Shown here: positions 44,896-53,741 of the stretch, piece after piece | Layout of the letters: each line of letters begins with the position of its first letter | Position numbering within the stretch: the first letter of the stretch is position 1 | Assembly (NCBI GenBank): GCA_023391285.1 | Contig: JAEWBF010000012.1 | Span: 1 to 64,000 of the forward strand | Direction: 5' to 3' | Source of the DNA: Verrucomicrobiota bacterium | Lineage (GTDB): Bacteria > Verrucomicrobiota > Verrucomicrobiia > Opitutales > Opitutaceae | DNA: 64,000 nucleotides | The notes under the pieces: generated by a model | Database searches by the model: none | Told to the model about the DNA's origin: nothing | Seen by the model: the letters and a program-made list of their open reading frames with translations, nothing else | Made by a program: the position numbers and the translations under genes

Positions 44896-45537
44896 ATGCA
44901 TATGAGTGCCGCCGCTCCGGACCCGTGGACCTCATACCAGATCACCCAAGCGGTCAGCTGGAGTATTGCGGGCGTGGTCGGCGCTGTTACCGCATGGAAA
45001 GCTATCGTTGAGATGCGGCGCTCCCGTGAGCAGTCGGAACGGGAACTGCGGTGGCGAAAGGCTAAAGAAGCCAAGGCCGTGATCGAGGAGATTAGCAGAC
45101 ATCAAGGTGTCGCTACTGCGCTTCGGATGGTAGATTGGGATGGGCGGATATACGTCTTCCCGGATGGGACTCGAGCGTCGGTCACGCATAAGGAGATGGT
45201 GCACGCGCTCCGTCTGGCTGGACCGTATACTCACAAAGAGGCGTTCGTTCGCGATTGTTTCGATGACCTTTTCGACGCGGTAAGTCGCGTGGAAGGAATG
45301 CTGGAATCCGGTCTCCTGGAGTTCGACGACATTCGTCAGTTCTTCGCTTACTATGTGGCGCGCATGCGTGCGCACGGCGCCGTTTTTGATAATTTCATTT
45401 CCGCGTACGGCTTCGAAGCAGCAGAGCACTTCCTCGGGCGATTCGACAAGAATGCGCTTCATGCAAGGATCAACGATCCGGCGCCCTTAGCCGTTATTCT
45501 CGCCAGTTCGACCGGGAACCCGCCCAGCACCCGATGA
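44896..45537 (+). CDS. Membrane-anchored unknown protein
   Basis: 213 residues (or start ATG 44902). One hydrophobic segment at about residues 17-36 (AVSWSIAGVVGAVTAWKAIV) is followed by an Arg/Glu-rich coiled coil and a soluble helical domain (FDDLFDAVSRVEGMLESGLL, FFAYYVARMRAHGAVF). The layout is like small membrane-tethered effectors or sensors, but I cannot name a family. It lies between repeat copies 2 and 3, as a cassette might. Confidence 0.5.
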   Translation: MHMSAAAPDPWTSYQITQAVSWSIAGVVGAVTAWKAIVEMRRSREQSERELRWRKAKEAKAVIEEISRHQGVATALRMVDWDGRIYVFPDGTRASVTHKEMVHALRLAGPYTHKEAFVRDCFDDLFDAVSRVEGMLESGLLEFDDIRQFFAYYVARMRAHGAVFDNFISAYGFEAAEHFLGRFDKNALHARINDPAPLAVILASSTGNPPSTR

Positions 45538-45657
45538 GCCGCTTCCTTCGAATCGGCTGCGCTGCCGCGGTTGCTACGACGGAATAAGGGAACGATCAAA
45601 CCGTTCACTGAACATGCTCGACTTGTGTGCTCTCGCACGTCCCACCGAGCGGCCCTT

Positions 45658-45697
45658 TGCACCGTTGCGGATCTTTTGGTGCACTCGCCCGGGCGGA
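45658..45697 (+). repeat. Repeat copy 3: TGCACC-14 nt-GGTGCA element
   Basis: Perfect inverted arms as in copy 2, followed by CTCGCCCGGGCGGAA. No recombinase gene adjoins it. CCTGATTCACGATC occurs 217 bp after its start and also 157 bp after the start of copy 2, so a longer unit may be repeated. Apart from this element the gap 45538-45953 holds nothing I can identify. Confidence 0.65.
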
Positions 45698-45953
45698 AAG
45701 AGCGTGAGTCACAATCCGCGCCTGCTCCGCGCGGAGCATCGTCCAGCGAATGCTTGCCTCGATCGTTAGAACATCGACGGTGCCCGTCGGCTGCGTTCGT
45801 CGCACGCGATCCCATTAACAACCGCGCAACCGTTACGCGTCTGCCTGGCGCCGGAGTGCGTGCTCAGGATAGCACCTGATTCACGATCTTCTTCCGGTCG
45901 CTTACCCTGCATTGTCGGTGTTGGCTTCTCGCCAGGCACCTCCATCGCTACAA

Positions 45954-46613
45954 ATGAATAAAGTGCTACTTTGTGTCGCGTTGAGTCTGACGTCGCTCAG
46001 CGCTAGCGCGCAGCTCATGGTCACCACGTATCTTCGTGGTGTAGTAGTTGCGGCGGACCAAGGCTACGCGGGTTGGGAAGGGCAGTCGTTCACCAACCGC
46101 ATCATCACTTACGCTACACCGTTCCTTCGACTTGAGCGGTCAGTTGTTTACAGCGCTTACACACGGATCGACGTCGGTGGTGAGGTGCTGTTCGAGACCG
46201 AGGATTTCCAGGCCGATTATGTGGATATTCAGAAAGGGGGAAGCCTTGGATACGGATTGACGCAGTCCTCTCGGGCGGATCTTGGACATCACTACGGGTT
46301 TCGCCTTCTTGGGCCGCCGCAAATCGTCGACGGTGATCACCTAAGTCCGGGCGTTTCGTTCCCGCACTTTGACGTGGCTGAAGGGTGGCTAAGTGACGGG
46401 ACCGGATCGCTGCAATTCTCAATCGAATCGTATGAAGTTCACCGACCGCTCGCGGCGGTGCCAGAACCTGCAGCGATGTCCGTCGTTGGAGCGCTGGCTC
46501 TGTCTGGAATGATTGCGGTCCGGGTATACCGCATGAGAAAGGCCGAGCACCGGCAGATACAGCGCAAAACCTCGCAACATCACCTGTCGATTGGACGCTG
46601 GAACAAGGGCTGA
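45954..46613 (+). CDS. Secreted protein with PEP-CTERM sorting signal
   Basis: About 219 residues starting MNKVLLCVALSLTSLSASAQ, a clear signal peptide. The C-terminus has VPEPAAMSVVGALALSGMIA followed by a basic tail (RMRKAEHRQ), the PEP-CTERM sorting signal handled by exosortase. The middle (about 150 residues) is a beta-rich domain of unknown kind. The tail after the signal is unusually long. Such proteins are common in Verrucomicrobiota; an island location is unusual. Confidence 0.75.
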   Translation: MNKVLLCVALSLTSLSASAQLMVTTYLRGVVVAADQGYAGWEGQSFTNRIITYATPFLRLERSVVYSAYTRIDVGGEVLFETEDFQADYVDIQKGGSLGYGLTQSSRADLGHHYGFRLLGPPQIVDGDHLSPGVSFPHFDVAEGWLSDGTGSLQFSIESYEVHRPLAAVPEPAAMSVVGALALSGMIAVRVYRMRKAEHRQIQRKTSQHHLSIGRWNKG

Positions 46614-46953
46614 CCAGTAGTAGCCCGATTCCAGAGATTTATCACGCCGCTCCGCGGCGCGGTTTTGGGATGACCGCGCTCCCCCGCATCGGGATACAGC
46701 TAGTGCGGCAGAGCGCAGAGGAAGATCGCTTGCACGGCTTTGCGTTCGAGCGGCAGGCGCGTGACTCTCGGGCTACCGGCCTGTTAAGTGAGCCAATCGT
46801 TCCTGTTGCGGTGCCAAATCCATGCATGGAGCGAGCTAGCCGAGAGTGGTCGCGAGCGCGTGATGATCGTCACGTGCCTGAATTCGTCCTTCATTGAATC
46901 CTAGAAGATGCCCCGCGCGAGGAGTGAGTTAGCTGAGGTCACCGATATCGGTC
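46614..46953. other. Intergenic region, nothing recognised
   Basis: About 340 bp between a plus-strand and a minus-strand gene. No gene or clear terminator identified. Confidence 0.4.
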
Positions 46954-47763
46954 CTACAAACTTGCGACGGCTGGCGGCCCTACGGAAACGGAACAGTTAT
47001 GGGCCGGTACGTCGGTCGAGAGGCCCCGCGGCAGCCACTCGCTAAACTCGTCTGGCAAGCACTTCAACAGGGCTTTCCCATCGATGCCCAAGAGGTCGTA
47101 TGTGAGATCCAGTTGGTCGACGACGGCGAGCAGACGTGGCAGCGAACCGGGCTGATCTTTCGAGTTGTAGTTCTTACGGAGGCGCTTCGTCCTTGGATCG
47201 AAATAGAGCAAGTTCACCGCCTCCACGAGGCAACGAGTCTCCGTATAAAACGCAGAGTCCGTCAGCGTGGTATACAATCCGCTCTGCTCACCTGGCGGAG
47301 ACAGGAGAAACGGTTCACTCAGCTCGTCGTAGAGCTTGAATAGCCGATATGGGCCTGCAACGCGGTGCCGGAAAAAACGCATCCCCGCCATGTCCGATTC
47401 CGTTTCAGGAATGTAGCAGTTGACGGCCCGAGGTTTGGCCCTTCCGGACGAGTACCCTGGAGTAAGGAGATCGAAATAATACAGCGCGATCGCAGCCCAG
47501 AAACCCTGATCTCCCATCCCTGACGTCCCCTCCACGATGTGCGCGGGCTGATCGGCCAAACGCTCAGTAAGATAACGCGCGAATTGATAGTTCGTGAGGG
47601 TATTAGGCAGATTCTCCAATTCGGGGGGCTCCGCTAGTTCCTCCGTCGTCAGCGCAAGTGTCAGGAGGGTGCTCGGAACAGGCAGGGCGGCGCCACCGCG
47701 CGCTTCCTGAATAAAATCCCGAAACGACTTCAGACCTTGGGCATTTAATTTCGAGATCCTCAT
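46954..47763 (-). CDS. Unknown protein, third gene of GHKL operon
   Basis: About 269 residues starting MRISKLNAQGLKSFR at an ATGA overlap with the gene above. The middle has GMGDQGFWAAIALYYFDLLT, then YIPETESDMAGMRFFRHRVA followed by GPYRLFKLYDE, a pattern I associate with uncharacterised proteins next to restriction-type operons (similar to DUF6339), but I am not certain. Probably a specific partner of the ATPase. Confidence 0.55.
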   Translation of the reverse strand: MRISKLNAQGLKSFRDFIQEARGGAALPVPSTLLTLALTTEELAEPPELENLPNTLTNYQFARYLTERLADQPAHIVEGTSGMGDQGFWAAIALYYFDLLTPGYSSGRAKPRAVNCYIPETESDMAGMRFFRHRVAGPYRLFKLYDELSEPFLLSPPGEQSGLYTTLTDSAFYTETRCLVEAVNLLYFDPRTKRLRKNYNSKDQPGSLPRLLAVVDQLDLTYDLLGIDGKALLKCLPDEFSEWLPRGLSTDVPAHNCSVSVGPPAVASL

Positions 47764-48539
47764 TGGGCAGGGGAGGTGTAACGGCGTTTGAAATTCGGTA
47801 TGACCTTGTTGCGACGGCTCCATCCGGACACCACAGCATCGATCCAACGGTCGTGCTCCGCCTGACGCTCGTCTCCGTTAAGCGCAGGGTGCGCTCTGCC
47901 GGAGAGCTGCGCTCCGAATTTCAGCCACCGGGCTGGCCACGCCTCCGGCTGGAAGTCGACGTCGTCCACGCGCTCGACATCAAAGATTCGCTGCAGAATA
48001 AGTCGGAGGACCTGCGGGAACACTAGCGCACCGAACGCCTCTTGCCGCACGAAATCCTTAATGCCGGCAAGCGCCTGCAGTTCCAGGATTGGGCCCTCGT
48101 CATCCTCAAACGACAGTCGCCACACCTCATCCACTAACTCTGCCGTGTAGCTTACACGGAAAAGCGGCACGCGGCTCGCCAAACCGCTTCGGATACCTTC
48201 AGGTGCAATGTGGTCACCCACGGCGAGGAGGCGTCCGAGCCCGTGTCGCGCAGATGCCACGATCTTGACGCGGAAGTGAGCAAGCGCGGGCTGAGCAAGT
48301 TTTATCAGCCGACGATCGGCTGCAGGGGTCGGCGCTGCGACAGAGCCCCATGCAAACCGCATGAACGACGCCTTGAACGCCGCCTCGATGAAGATGGCTG
48401 CGTCTGGCGGGAGGTCCAGTCCCGACAAGTCGAGGTCGGCGTCAAACGCCACATGCCCGGAAGGCAGCGTTCGCAGCGTGATACTCGCACGGTCCTTTGG
48501 AACCCGTCTGCGGCCCGTGAAATTGATCGACCGAATCAT
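47760..48539 (-). CDS. Unknown protein, second gene of GHKL operon
   Basis: About 259 residues, MIRSINFTGRRRVPKDRASI. The N-terminal 60 residues are beta-rich (LRTLPSGHVAFDADLDLSGL). A second beta-rich segment reads VPLFRVSYTAELVDEVWRLS, and the C-terminus is basic (RNKVIPNFKRRYTS). No catalytic motif recognised. Start overlaps the upstream stop (ATGA), so the three genes are translated together. Confidence 0.55.
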   Translation of the reverse strand: MIRSINFTGRRRVPKDRASITLRTLPSGHVAFDADLDLSGLDLPPDAAIFIEAAFKASFMRFAWGSVAAPTPAADRRLIKLAQPALAHFRVKIVASARHGLGRLLAVGDHIAPEGIRSGLASRVPLFRVSYTAELVDEVWRLSFEDDEGPILELQALAGIKDFVRQEAFGALVFPQVLRLILQRIFDVERVDDVDFQPEAWPARWLKFGAQLSGRAHPALNGDERQAEHDRWIDAVVSGWSRRNKVIPNFKRRYTSPAQ

Positions 48540-50488
48540 GACTGCACCTGCCGCCGAGTACGGATCCGGAGATCCCGAGTAGCATCCAGGCCTCTGACGA
48601 CTATCTGAAAATTCGGCTCAACGACCGCAAAGAGTAGGGTGGCGCCCTGTGCGTCGATCCGCTGAGCGCCAGTCCAAGTGAGGTCCAGGTCCGCGAGGTC
48701 GAAGTCGAAAGGAGACCATTTCGCGAACGCGTCTCCACGGCGCACGTCGTAAGCGAGCTTTATTTCGAACACCTCCGATGCGGCGACGTTCTCTTCGATT
48801 CCGGCGATCACGATTGCGCTTTCGCGTGCGGAAATACGAACGGGCTCCGGTGGACGCACCAGCACCGGAATGTGCGGCCGTTGTGGCTTCCCTCCTCGTC
48901 CCGCCGGAGTAGGCAGCGGGTGCAGTTCATCCGGGGGCGCCTCAACGAAAAACAAATCGGCGAGGAGATCCACATCGATCCCTTCCTTCGGCCTTGTCAG
49001 CTGATTGTGGATGCTCCGGACACTATTCTTCACGAAGCGAAGCGGGAGAGCGTGGCTGTTGTAATGTTGCTTAAGACGACCGCTTTCCTCCCAGCGTGTG
49101 TGCGATGGATCTTCCGCTAGCCGCAGGTAGGAGGCGAGGGCGCCTGAGTCCGGCGTTACGAATGCGGTGAGCCCCCGCGCGATGCTCCTACTTTCGCGGA
49201 TATCGGTGATCGTGATGCCATCCCGCAGGAAGAAAACCTTCGCCGGCTGATCGTCGGCCGCACGCTGGAGAGTCACCGAAAATTCCGCGTGCTCCTCGCC
49301 ACCTGATTTTGGAGACAACACCAGCGGAATAACCAACTCCACAGGGTTTCCTTGCGCGTAGTCCTCGGTCACCTTGCTCCACCCCGGCACATTGAAGACA
49401 TCGTCGGTCCACCGCGGACCGTCGGCGCTTGCTTTGAGACGGACTGCGTGAGCCTTCTTCTGCTCGATGGACCAGCGGGCGAGCCGAAGGGTATCCTTCA
49501 ACACGGCGTGGGTCACACCCTGCTCGGTCAAGTACCGCTCGTACTTGTCAGCATGGTCTCCAATTTTATCCGCGTCGATGACGATCTGTTCGCTTCCGTA
49601 CGCGATCTCGACCACCAGCTGCCCCTCCAGGATAGGGAAAAAATACTGAACGATTGCCGCGGCAACCAAAGTCGGCGCAGCGATGTTATCGTGCGGCATC
49701 AGGACTACGACCGAAAGTCCTGGGCGGCCACGACGTTCGACGCCGAACTCATGGCAGAACCGCTCGATGGTTGGATCATCCAATACCGGTGCTGTCGCCC
49801 CGCTATCCGTGGATGAGGTGCCGAACCAGCCATACGGTTTGAATGGCTCGTCACCGGTTCGATCCGTTGCCGCATGATGGTGCCTTAGCACCGCCATACC
49901 CATCAGCCGCATGGCACCATCGTCCTGGCAGCTGAGTCCAAAAAACGCGTTCACCTGGGAAGACGCCGGCAACACGGTTTTGCCCAGACCCCAACTGCCA
50001 CGTTCACCTGAGTTCTTTCCGGAACTGCCGATTGCGCGCCAGAAATGAAAAAAGTGGTTCCGTCGGCCTTTGAACTCGGTAGCCGTGTCGTTGGTCTGGC
50101 GAACGTCACCTGGTAGGCCGCAAGTCCCATAATCCTCCACGAGGAGGGTGGATACGGCTTGATCCGCCCGCGGGCGCCGCGCAAGGCCGTTGCCGTCGGC
50201 CTCCAGGTGTTCGAACAAACCGTTGGTCCACTCGGAGGAGAAGCCGCCCGAAATCGGATCCATGGGTAACGTAAAGCGAACCCGGACCGGGTCGGCGCTC
50301 GTTCGAGCGTCGAGAGAGTTCTGAACGAGTTCGCGCACTAGCGCGCTCGCCGGCCCGCTCAACACCTCGCTTGCGAACAGCTCGCCTTGGATCGGCTCGA
50401 TCTGAGGATCGGATGGCGCTTTCCGAGAGAAATGCCAACGTGGGCGATCGGACCCATTCCGCGGCGCCGGTCCGGGATCAGTGGACAT
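48536..50488 (-). CDS. GHKL (HATPase_c) ATPase, MORC/Hsp90-like, defence candidate
   Basis: About 650 residues from MSTDPGPAPRNG. The Bergerat fold shows an N-box-like ALVRELVQNSLDA, a DYGTCGLPGD glycine motif and GSWGLGKTVLPASS as the ATP-lid. The remaining 400 residues are beta-rich with no recognised domain. MORC-like GHKL ATPases in bacteria occur in operons linked to restriction and phage defence. Here it leads a translationally coupled three-gene set next to the island end, so a defence role is likely but unproven. Confidence 0.7.
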   Translation of the reverse strand: MSTDPGPAPRNGSDRPRWHFSRKAPSDPQIEPIQGELFASEVLSGPASALVRELVQNSLDARTSADPVRVRFTLPMDPISGGFSSEWTNGLFEHLEADGNGLARRPRADQAVSTLLVEDYGTCGLPGDVRQTNDTATEFKGRRNHFFHFWRAIGSSGKNSGERGSWGLGKTVLPASSQVNAFFGLSCQDDGAMRLMGMAVLRHHHAATDRTGDEPFKPYGWFGTSSTDSGATAPVLDDPTIERFCHEFGVERRGRPGLSVVVLMPHDNIAAPTLVAAAIVQYFFPILEGQLVVEIAYGSEQIVIDADKIGDHADKYERYLTEQGVTHAVLKDTLRLARWSIEQKKAHAVRLKASADGPRWTDDVFNVPGWSKVTEDYAQGNPVELVIPLVLSPKSGGEEHAEFSVTLQRAADDQPAKVFFLRDGITITDIRESRSIARGLTAFVTPDSGALASYLRLAEDPSHTRWEESGRLKQHYNSHALPLRFVKNSVRSIHNQLTRPKEGIDVDLLADLFFVEAPPDELHPLPTPAGRGGKPQRPHIPVLVRPPEPVRISARESAIVIAGIEENVAASEVFEIKLAYDVRRGDAFAKWSPFDFDLADLDLTWTGAQRIDAQGATLLFAVVEPNFQIVVRGLDATRDLRIRTRRQVQS

Positions 50489-50964
50489 GGGAAGAGGAGC
50501 GCGGCTTCGAAAAGGACGGCACAACCGTAAAAAGGCCGGGGGGGCGGCCCAACGCTGCTGGATTCATCTACGTTCATTCTACAGCCGACCCGAAATTATG
50601 AGAATCGGGGGAAAACCGTTCAGCACGTGCGGCCCACCATTACACCATTAGGATGCAATCGTAAGAGCTGATGGCTTTCACGGTCGCGGTAGCGCGAACT
50701 CCTCACATCGAAGGCTCGTGAGTGCTCGAGAAAGACGCAGCTTTTTGCGCGTTGCTACGACTCAACGGATACGACCTCGCAACTTGGTCCGCTCGCCTTT
50801 GATCCTCTGATAGAATTGGCGAGCGGGGCCGGCATCTTGCGCAAACAGACCATCGCTTTGGATAGATCGGTGGTGAACAATTGAGTGAACGTTTGACAAA
50901 ACACCTGGAATCTCTAGCTATCAGTCTTCATAGGTAAACTGCTCCCTCAGAAGTACTTGAACTC

Positions 50965-50990
50965 GGGTTCGAGTCCCTTCCTGAGCACCA
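50965..50990 (+). repeat. Proposed attachment site: tRNA 3'-end remnant
   Basis: GGGTTCGAGTCCC followed by TTCCTGAGCACCA has the T-loop TTCGAGT, 3' T-stem CCCTT, acceptor CCTGAGC, discriminator A and CCA end of a tRNA, perhaps Leu. The 5' T-stem side should be AAGGG but reads TCGGG, and no acceptor or D-arm lies upstream, so only the 3' part is present. This is what an integrase-made attR looks like. Upstream, 50489-50964 has no gene. Downstream, chromosomal-type genes begin. Confidence 0.6.
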
Positions 50991-51028
50991 AAATTTCTCT
51001 CCTTCTTATGCCCGGGAGGGGCTTCCGT

Positions 51029-52279
51029 TCAACGAAAGCACACCCATCCGGCGACGCCGGCGGCAGCGATAACGGCGGGAATGGCGAGTTTGTGCCTCCA
51101 TATGTAGATGACCGCGAGCACCGAGAGGAATATCGCCGCGGCGGTCAGATCGGGGATCGCAACCAAGCCCAGTTTCACCGCCGTGATCGCAATCAATCCA
51201 ACAACCCCGGCGGTCACCCCTTCGAGGAAGTGATGCAGGGTTGGGTTGTGGATCACGGCTTCCAGATGGCGGAAGAAGACGATCGAGAAGAGGAAGGCGG
51301 GCAGGAAGATTCCGACCGTCATTGCCAATGCGCCGACCGGGCCGCCTCCAAAGTAGCCGACGAAGGTGGAAAAGATGATCAGCGGCGCGGGAAGTATCCC
51401 GGAGAGGGCGACGCCATCGAGGAAGTCGCGCTCGGTCATCCAAGCCCCGCGCTCTACGGAATCTTCGCGGAGGAACGGTATCGCGGTGTAGGCGCCGCCG
51501 AAGGTCAGCAAGCCAGCGCGCAGCCCGGTGCCGAACAACTGCGGCGTCGACGCGTGTCCGGTGTCACGAGCGGCCTTGTCCGTCACGGCCGCAGTGATTT
51601 GGCGCGTCGGAAGAAGCGGCTCGCGACCGTCGATTACGGGAGACAGTTGCCAGACTGCCCCGGCAAACACGAGGCCGACGAGCACCGCGAGTGCTCGTCG
51701 ACGCTTCCCCGCGAGCACGTAGGCGATGCCCGCGAGCGGCAGCGTGACGTAGAACGAGACGCCGAGCAGTTCACCGATCGCCGCGAGAATACCGATCATC
51801 CAGAGGGGCGCGTCCGTCAGGCAATGCCCTCCTATCCGGTGGCAGGCTCGAACGATCAAAGCGATGACCGCGGGCTGGATTCCGAGGAACACGGCTTGGA
51901 ATGCGGTCCCGGCGATGTCCATGGTCAGATAAAGCCACGACAGCAGGAACATCAGCACGAACCCCGGCAGCATGAATCCGAGACCCGCGAGCATCCCGCC
52001 CAGGCGGCCGCGCGAGAGCATGCCGAAGTGGACACACAACTCGTGCGCCTCGGGTCCCGGCAGCACCTGGTAAATCGCGAGCAGGCGTTTGAAATGGCTG
52101 GGCGAGATCCATTTCTCCTCGGTTACGAGTTCCTGCCGGATCATGTCGATCTGCGCGACCGGCCCGCCCCAGGCGAGCGAACCGAACCGCAGGAAACGCA
52201 GAAAAAGTTTTCCGTAGGGTTCCGCGGGAGCGTTCACGGCTTCGTCCGCTGGCTGCTGGTGAGGTGAGGGTGTGCTCAT
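51029..52279 (-). CDS. chrA: Chromate transporter ChrA
   Basis: About 416 residues starting MSTPSPHQQPADEA, at an ATGA overlap with chrB. Repeated ChrA signatures: FLRFGSLAWGGPVAQIDMIR, VLPGPEAHELCVHFG in the first half and LLTFGGAYTAIPFL, GILPAPLIIFSTFVG in the second. Around ten transmembrane segments (for example GFMLPGFVLMFLLSWLYL) and twin CHR domains are seen. The family exports chromate from the cytoplasm using the membrane potential. The stop is close to the island boundary. Confidence 0.92.
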   Translation of the reverse strand: MSTPSPHQQPADEAVNAPAEPYGKLFLRFLRFGSLAWGGPVAQIDMIRQELVTEEKWISPSHFKRLLAIYQVLPGPEAHELCVHFGMLSRGRLGGMLAGLGFMLPGFVLMFLLSWLYLTMDIAGTAFQAVFLGIQPAVIALIVRACHRIGGHCLTDAPLWMIGILAAIGELLGVSFYVTLPLAGIAYVLAGKRRRALAVLVGLVFAGAVWQLSPVIDGREPLLPTRQITAAVTDKAARDTGHASTPQLFGTGLRAGLLTFGGAYTAIPFLREDSVERGAWMTERDFLDGVALSGILPAPLIIFSTFVGYFGGGPVGALAMTVGIFLPAFLFSIVFFRHLEAVIHNPTLHHFLEGVTAGVVGLIAITAVKLGLVAIPDLTAAAIFLSVLAVIYIWRHKLAIPAVIAAAGVAGWVCFR

Positions 52280-53208
52280 GATCGTTTGCGCAGGAATCCG
52301 TAAAGCCCGTCGAAGCATTCTCCGCCTTTTTGGAGCAGGAGTTCGTCGCTCAAGCCGGCGCGGCCCCAACCTTTGAGGACGCGGTCGATGCCGATGCACT
52401 CGGGGTGCGGAAATTTGCCGTCTTCGAGATCGGCAACGTGAACCATCTTTCCGAGGCGCGAGAGGGCGGGATCATCGAGGCCGAAGCGCTTCACCAGCGT
52501 CTCGAAAGTGCAGTCGTCGCCGTGATGCGTGAACTCCACGCCCGCCATGTCGAAGGGAAGCGCCTCCGGATGGTGCGCTGGATCCGAAGCAAACACGAAC
52601 TTAGCCTTCGAGTCGATGAACCGGCGGATCAACCAGGCCGAGCCTACGCGATCGATTTCCGGACGAGGGCGCGTGAGCCAGGTGCGGCCGTGGAATTTCT
52701 TAGCGGAAAGCTGGGGCGCGATTTTCGTCCGTTTGGCGTGCAGCGCGCGCGCTTGCTCCAAGCGCATGCGGGCGTCCTGGGCTTTGGGGCAGTCGAAGAA
52801 GTCGATTCGACGGATTTCCTCCAGGCGCGTGGCGAGCTTTTCCAAATCGGCGATAAACGTGCCGCGGGCCTTGCGCTTGTTCGCGGCGATGACCTTCGCC
52901 AGGTCCGCGCTCAAGGCCGCGTAATCCTCCGCGCGCGCGGAATTGAACATCCGCACGATTTCGTCGTCGGGCGTGCCTTCGATGTCTGTCGCGTGAATCA
53001 GGGTCGCGTCACCTCCGGCATCGCGCACCTGCTGGGCGAGCCACTGGAAACGCTCGCGGTGAGCGGGTTCGCTCGGGAGGACATACGTCGACGACTTCAA
53101 CGCAATGGCGCCCGATTTCTTCAACTGCCGCCAAAGGCTCACGCGCAACGAGCCGCGCCGCGCGGGCAGCGCGTAGAGGAGGAGCAACCAGCTTTGATCC
53201 GGAGCCAT
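52276..53208 (-). CDS. chrB: Chromate resistance protein ChrB
   Basis: About 310 residues starting MAPDQSWLLLLYALPAR. The N-terminal half resembles the ChrB regulatory domain (WRQLKKSGAIALKSSTYVLP), and the C-terminal half has TWLTRPRPEIDRVGSAWLIR, FASDPAHHPEALPFDMAGVE and TFETLVKRFGL, which match the ChrB C-terminal domain. ChrB acts as chromate-responsive regulator or assists resistance. It overlaps chrA by 4 bp, so the two form an operon. Confidence 0.9.
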   Translation of the reverse strand: MAPDQSWLLLLYALPARRGSLRVSLWRQLKKSGAIALKSSTYVLPSEPAHRERFQWLAQQVRDAGGDATLIHATDIEGTPDDEIVRMFNSARAEDYAALSADLAKVIAANKRKARGTFIADLEKLATRLEEIRRIDFFDCPKAQDARMRLEQARALHAKRTKIAPQLSAKKFHGRTWLTRPRPEIDRVGSAWLIRRFIDSKAKFVFASDPAHHPEALPFDMAGVEFTHHGDDCTFETLVKRFGLDDPALSRLGKMVHVADLEDGKFPHPECIGIDRVLKGWGRAGLSDELLLQKGGECFDGLYGFLRKRS

Positions 53209-53741
53209 GCGTGAGAAGTGGCGGGTGTAATAGGTGTTACAAGGTGAAAACAACATAGCAGCAGATCCTTCGGACGTCGTATGGCGTGCCACTTCGCAGA
53301 TCCGGCCTGTAGTCCCGCGCCCGAGGAACGACCAAGTAGCGGACGTTGGTGCGCGTTTGGAGGCCGGGCGGATTGGTTAGCGATTAAATCCCGGGCTCAT
53401 CGCGAGAGATTCGCTCGCATCCTCATGTGATCACGCGACCGACCACGATGGTGACGGCGCGAACGGTCTAGCGAGCTGGACAGTCGCGGGGAATGTGCGG
53501 AAACGAGGTCGGAACGATCTTTCTTGTGGTCGCGGTAGACCGTTCGCCTGGCGGTGGGCCGAAATCCAACGGTGCCGCGCAGCGTCGGGATCGGTCACTC
53601 ATTTCTGATCGACCGCGCGGTTTCGCGGACGAACGAGAACCCTGCGGCGTTTACGCATGTGCGGAATTTCTCGGAGATCGCGGAAGGTCTGTTGCGAGAT
53701 AGAGGCGTGACGCGTTCCCCTCTCGCCCTTTAAACTTCGTG
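53209..53741. other. Intergenic region between divergent genes
   Basis: About 530 bp between chrB (leftwards) and the fucosidase (rightwards). Promoters for both must lie here. No hairpin or gene was recognised with confidence. Confidence 0.4.

Noticed and set aside
50957..52267. 436-codon plus-strand frame
   Set aside because: Antisense to chrA and composed of charged residues without a hydrophobic core.
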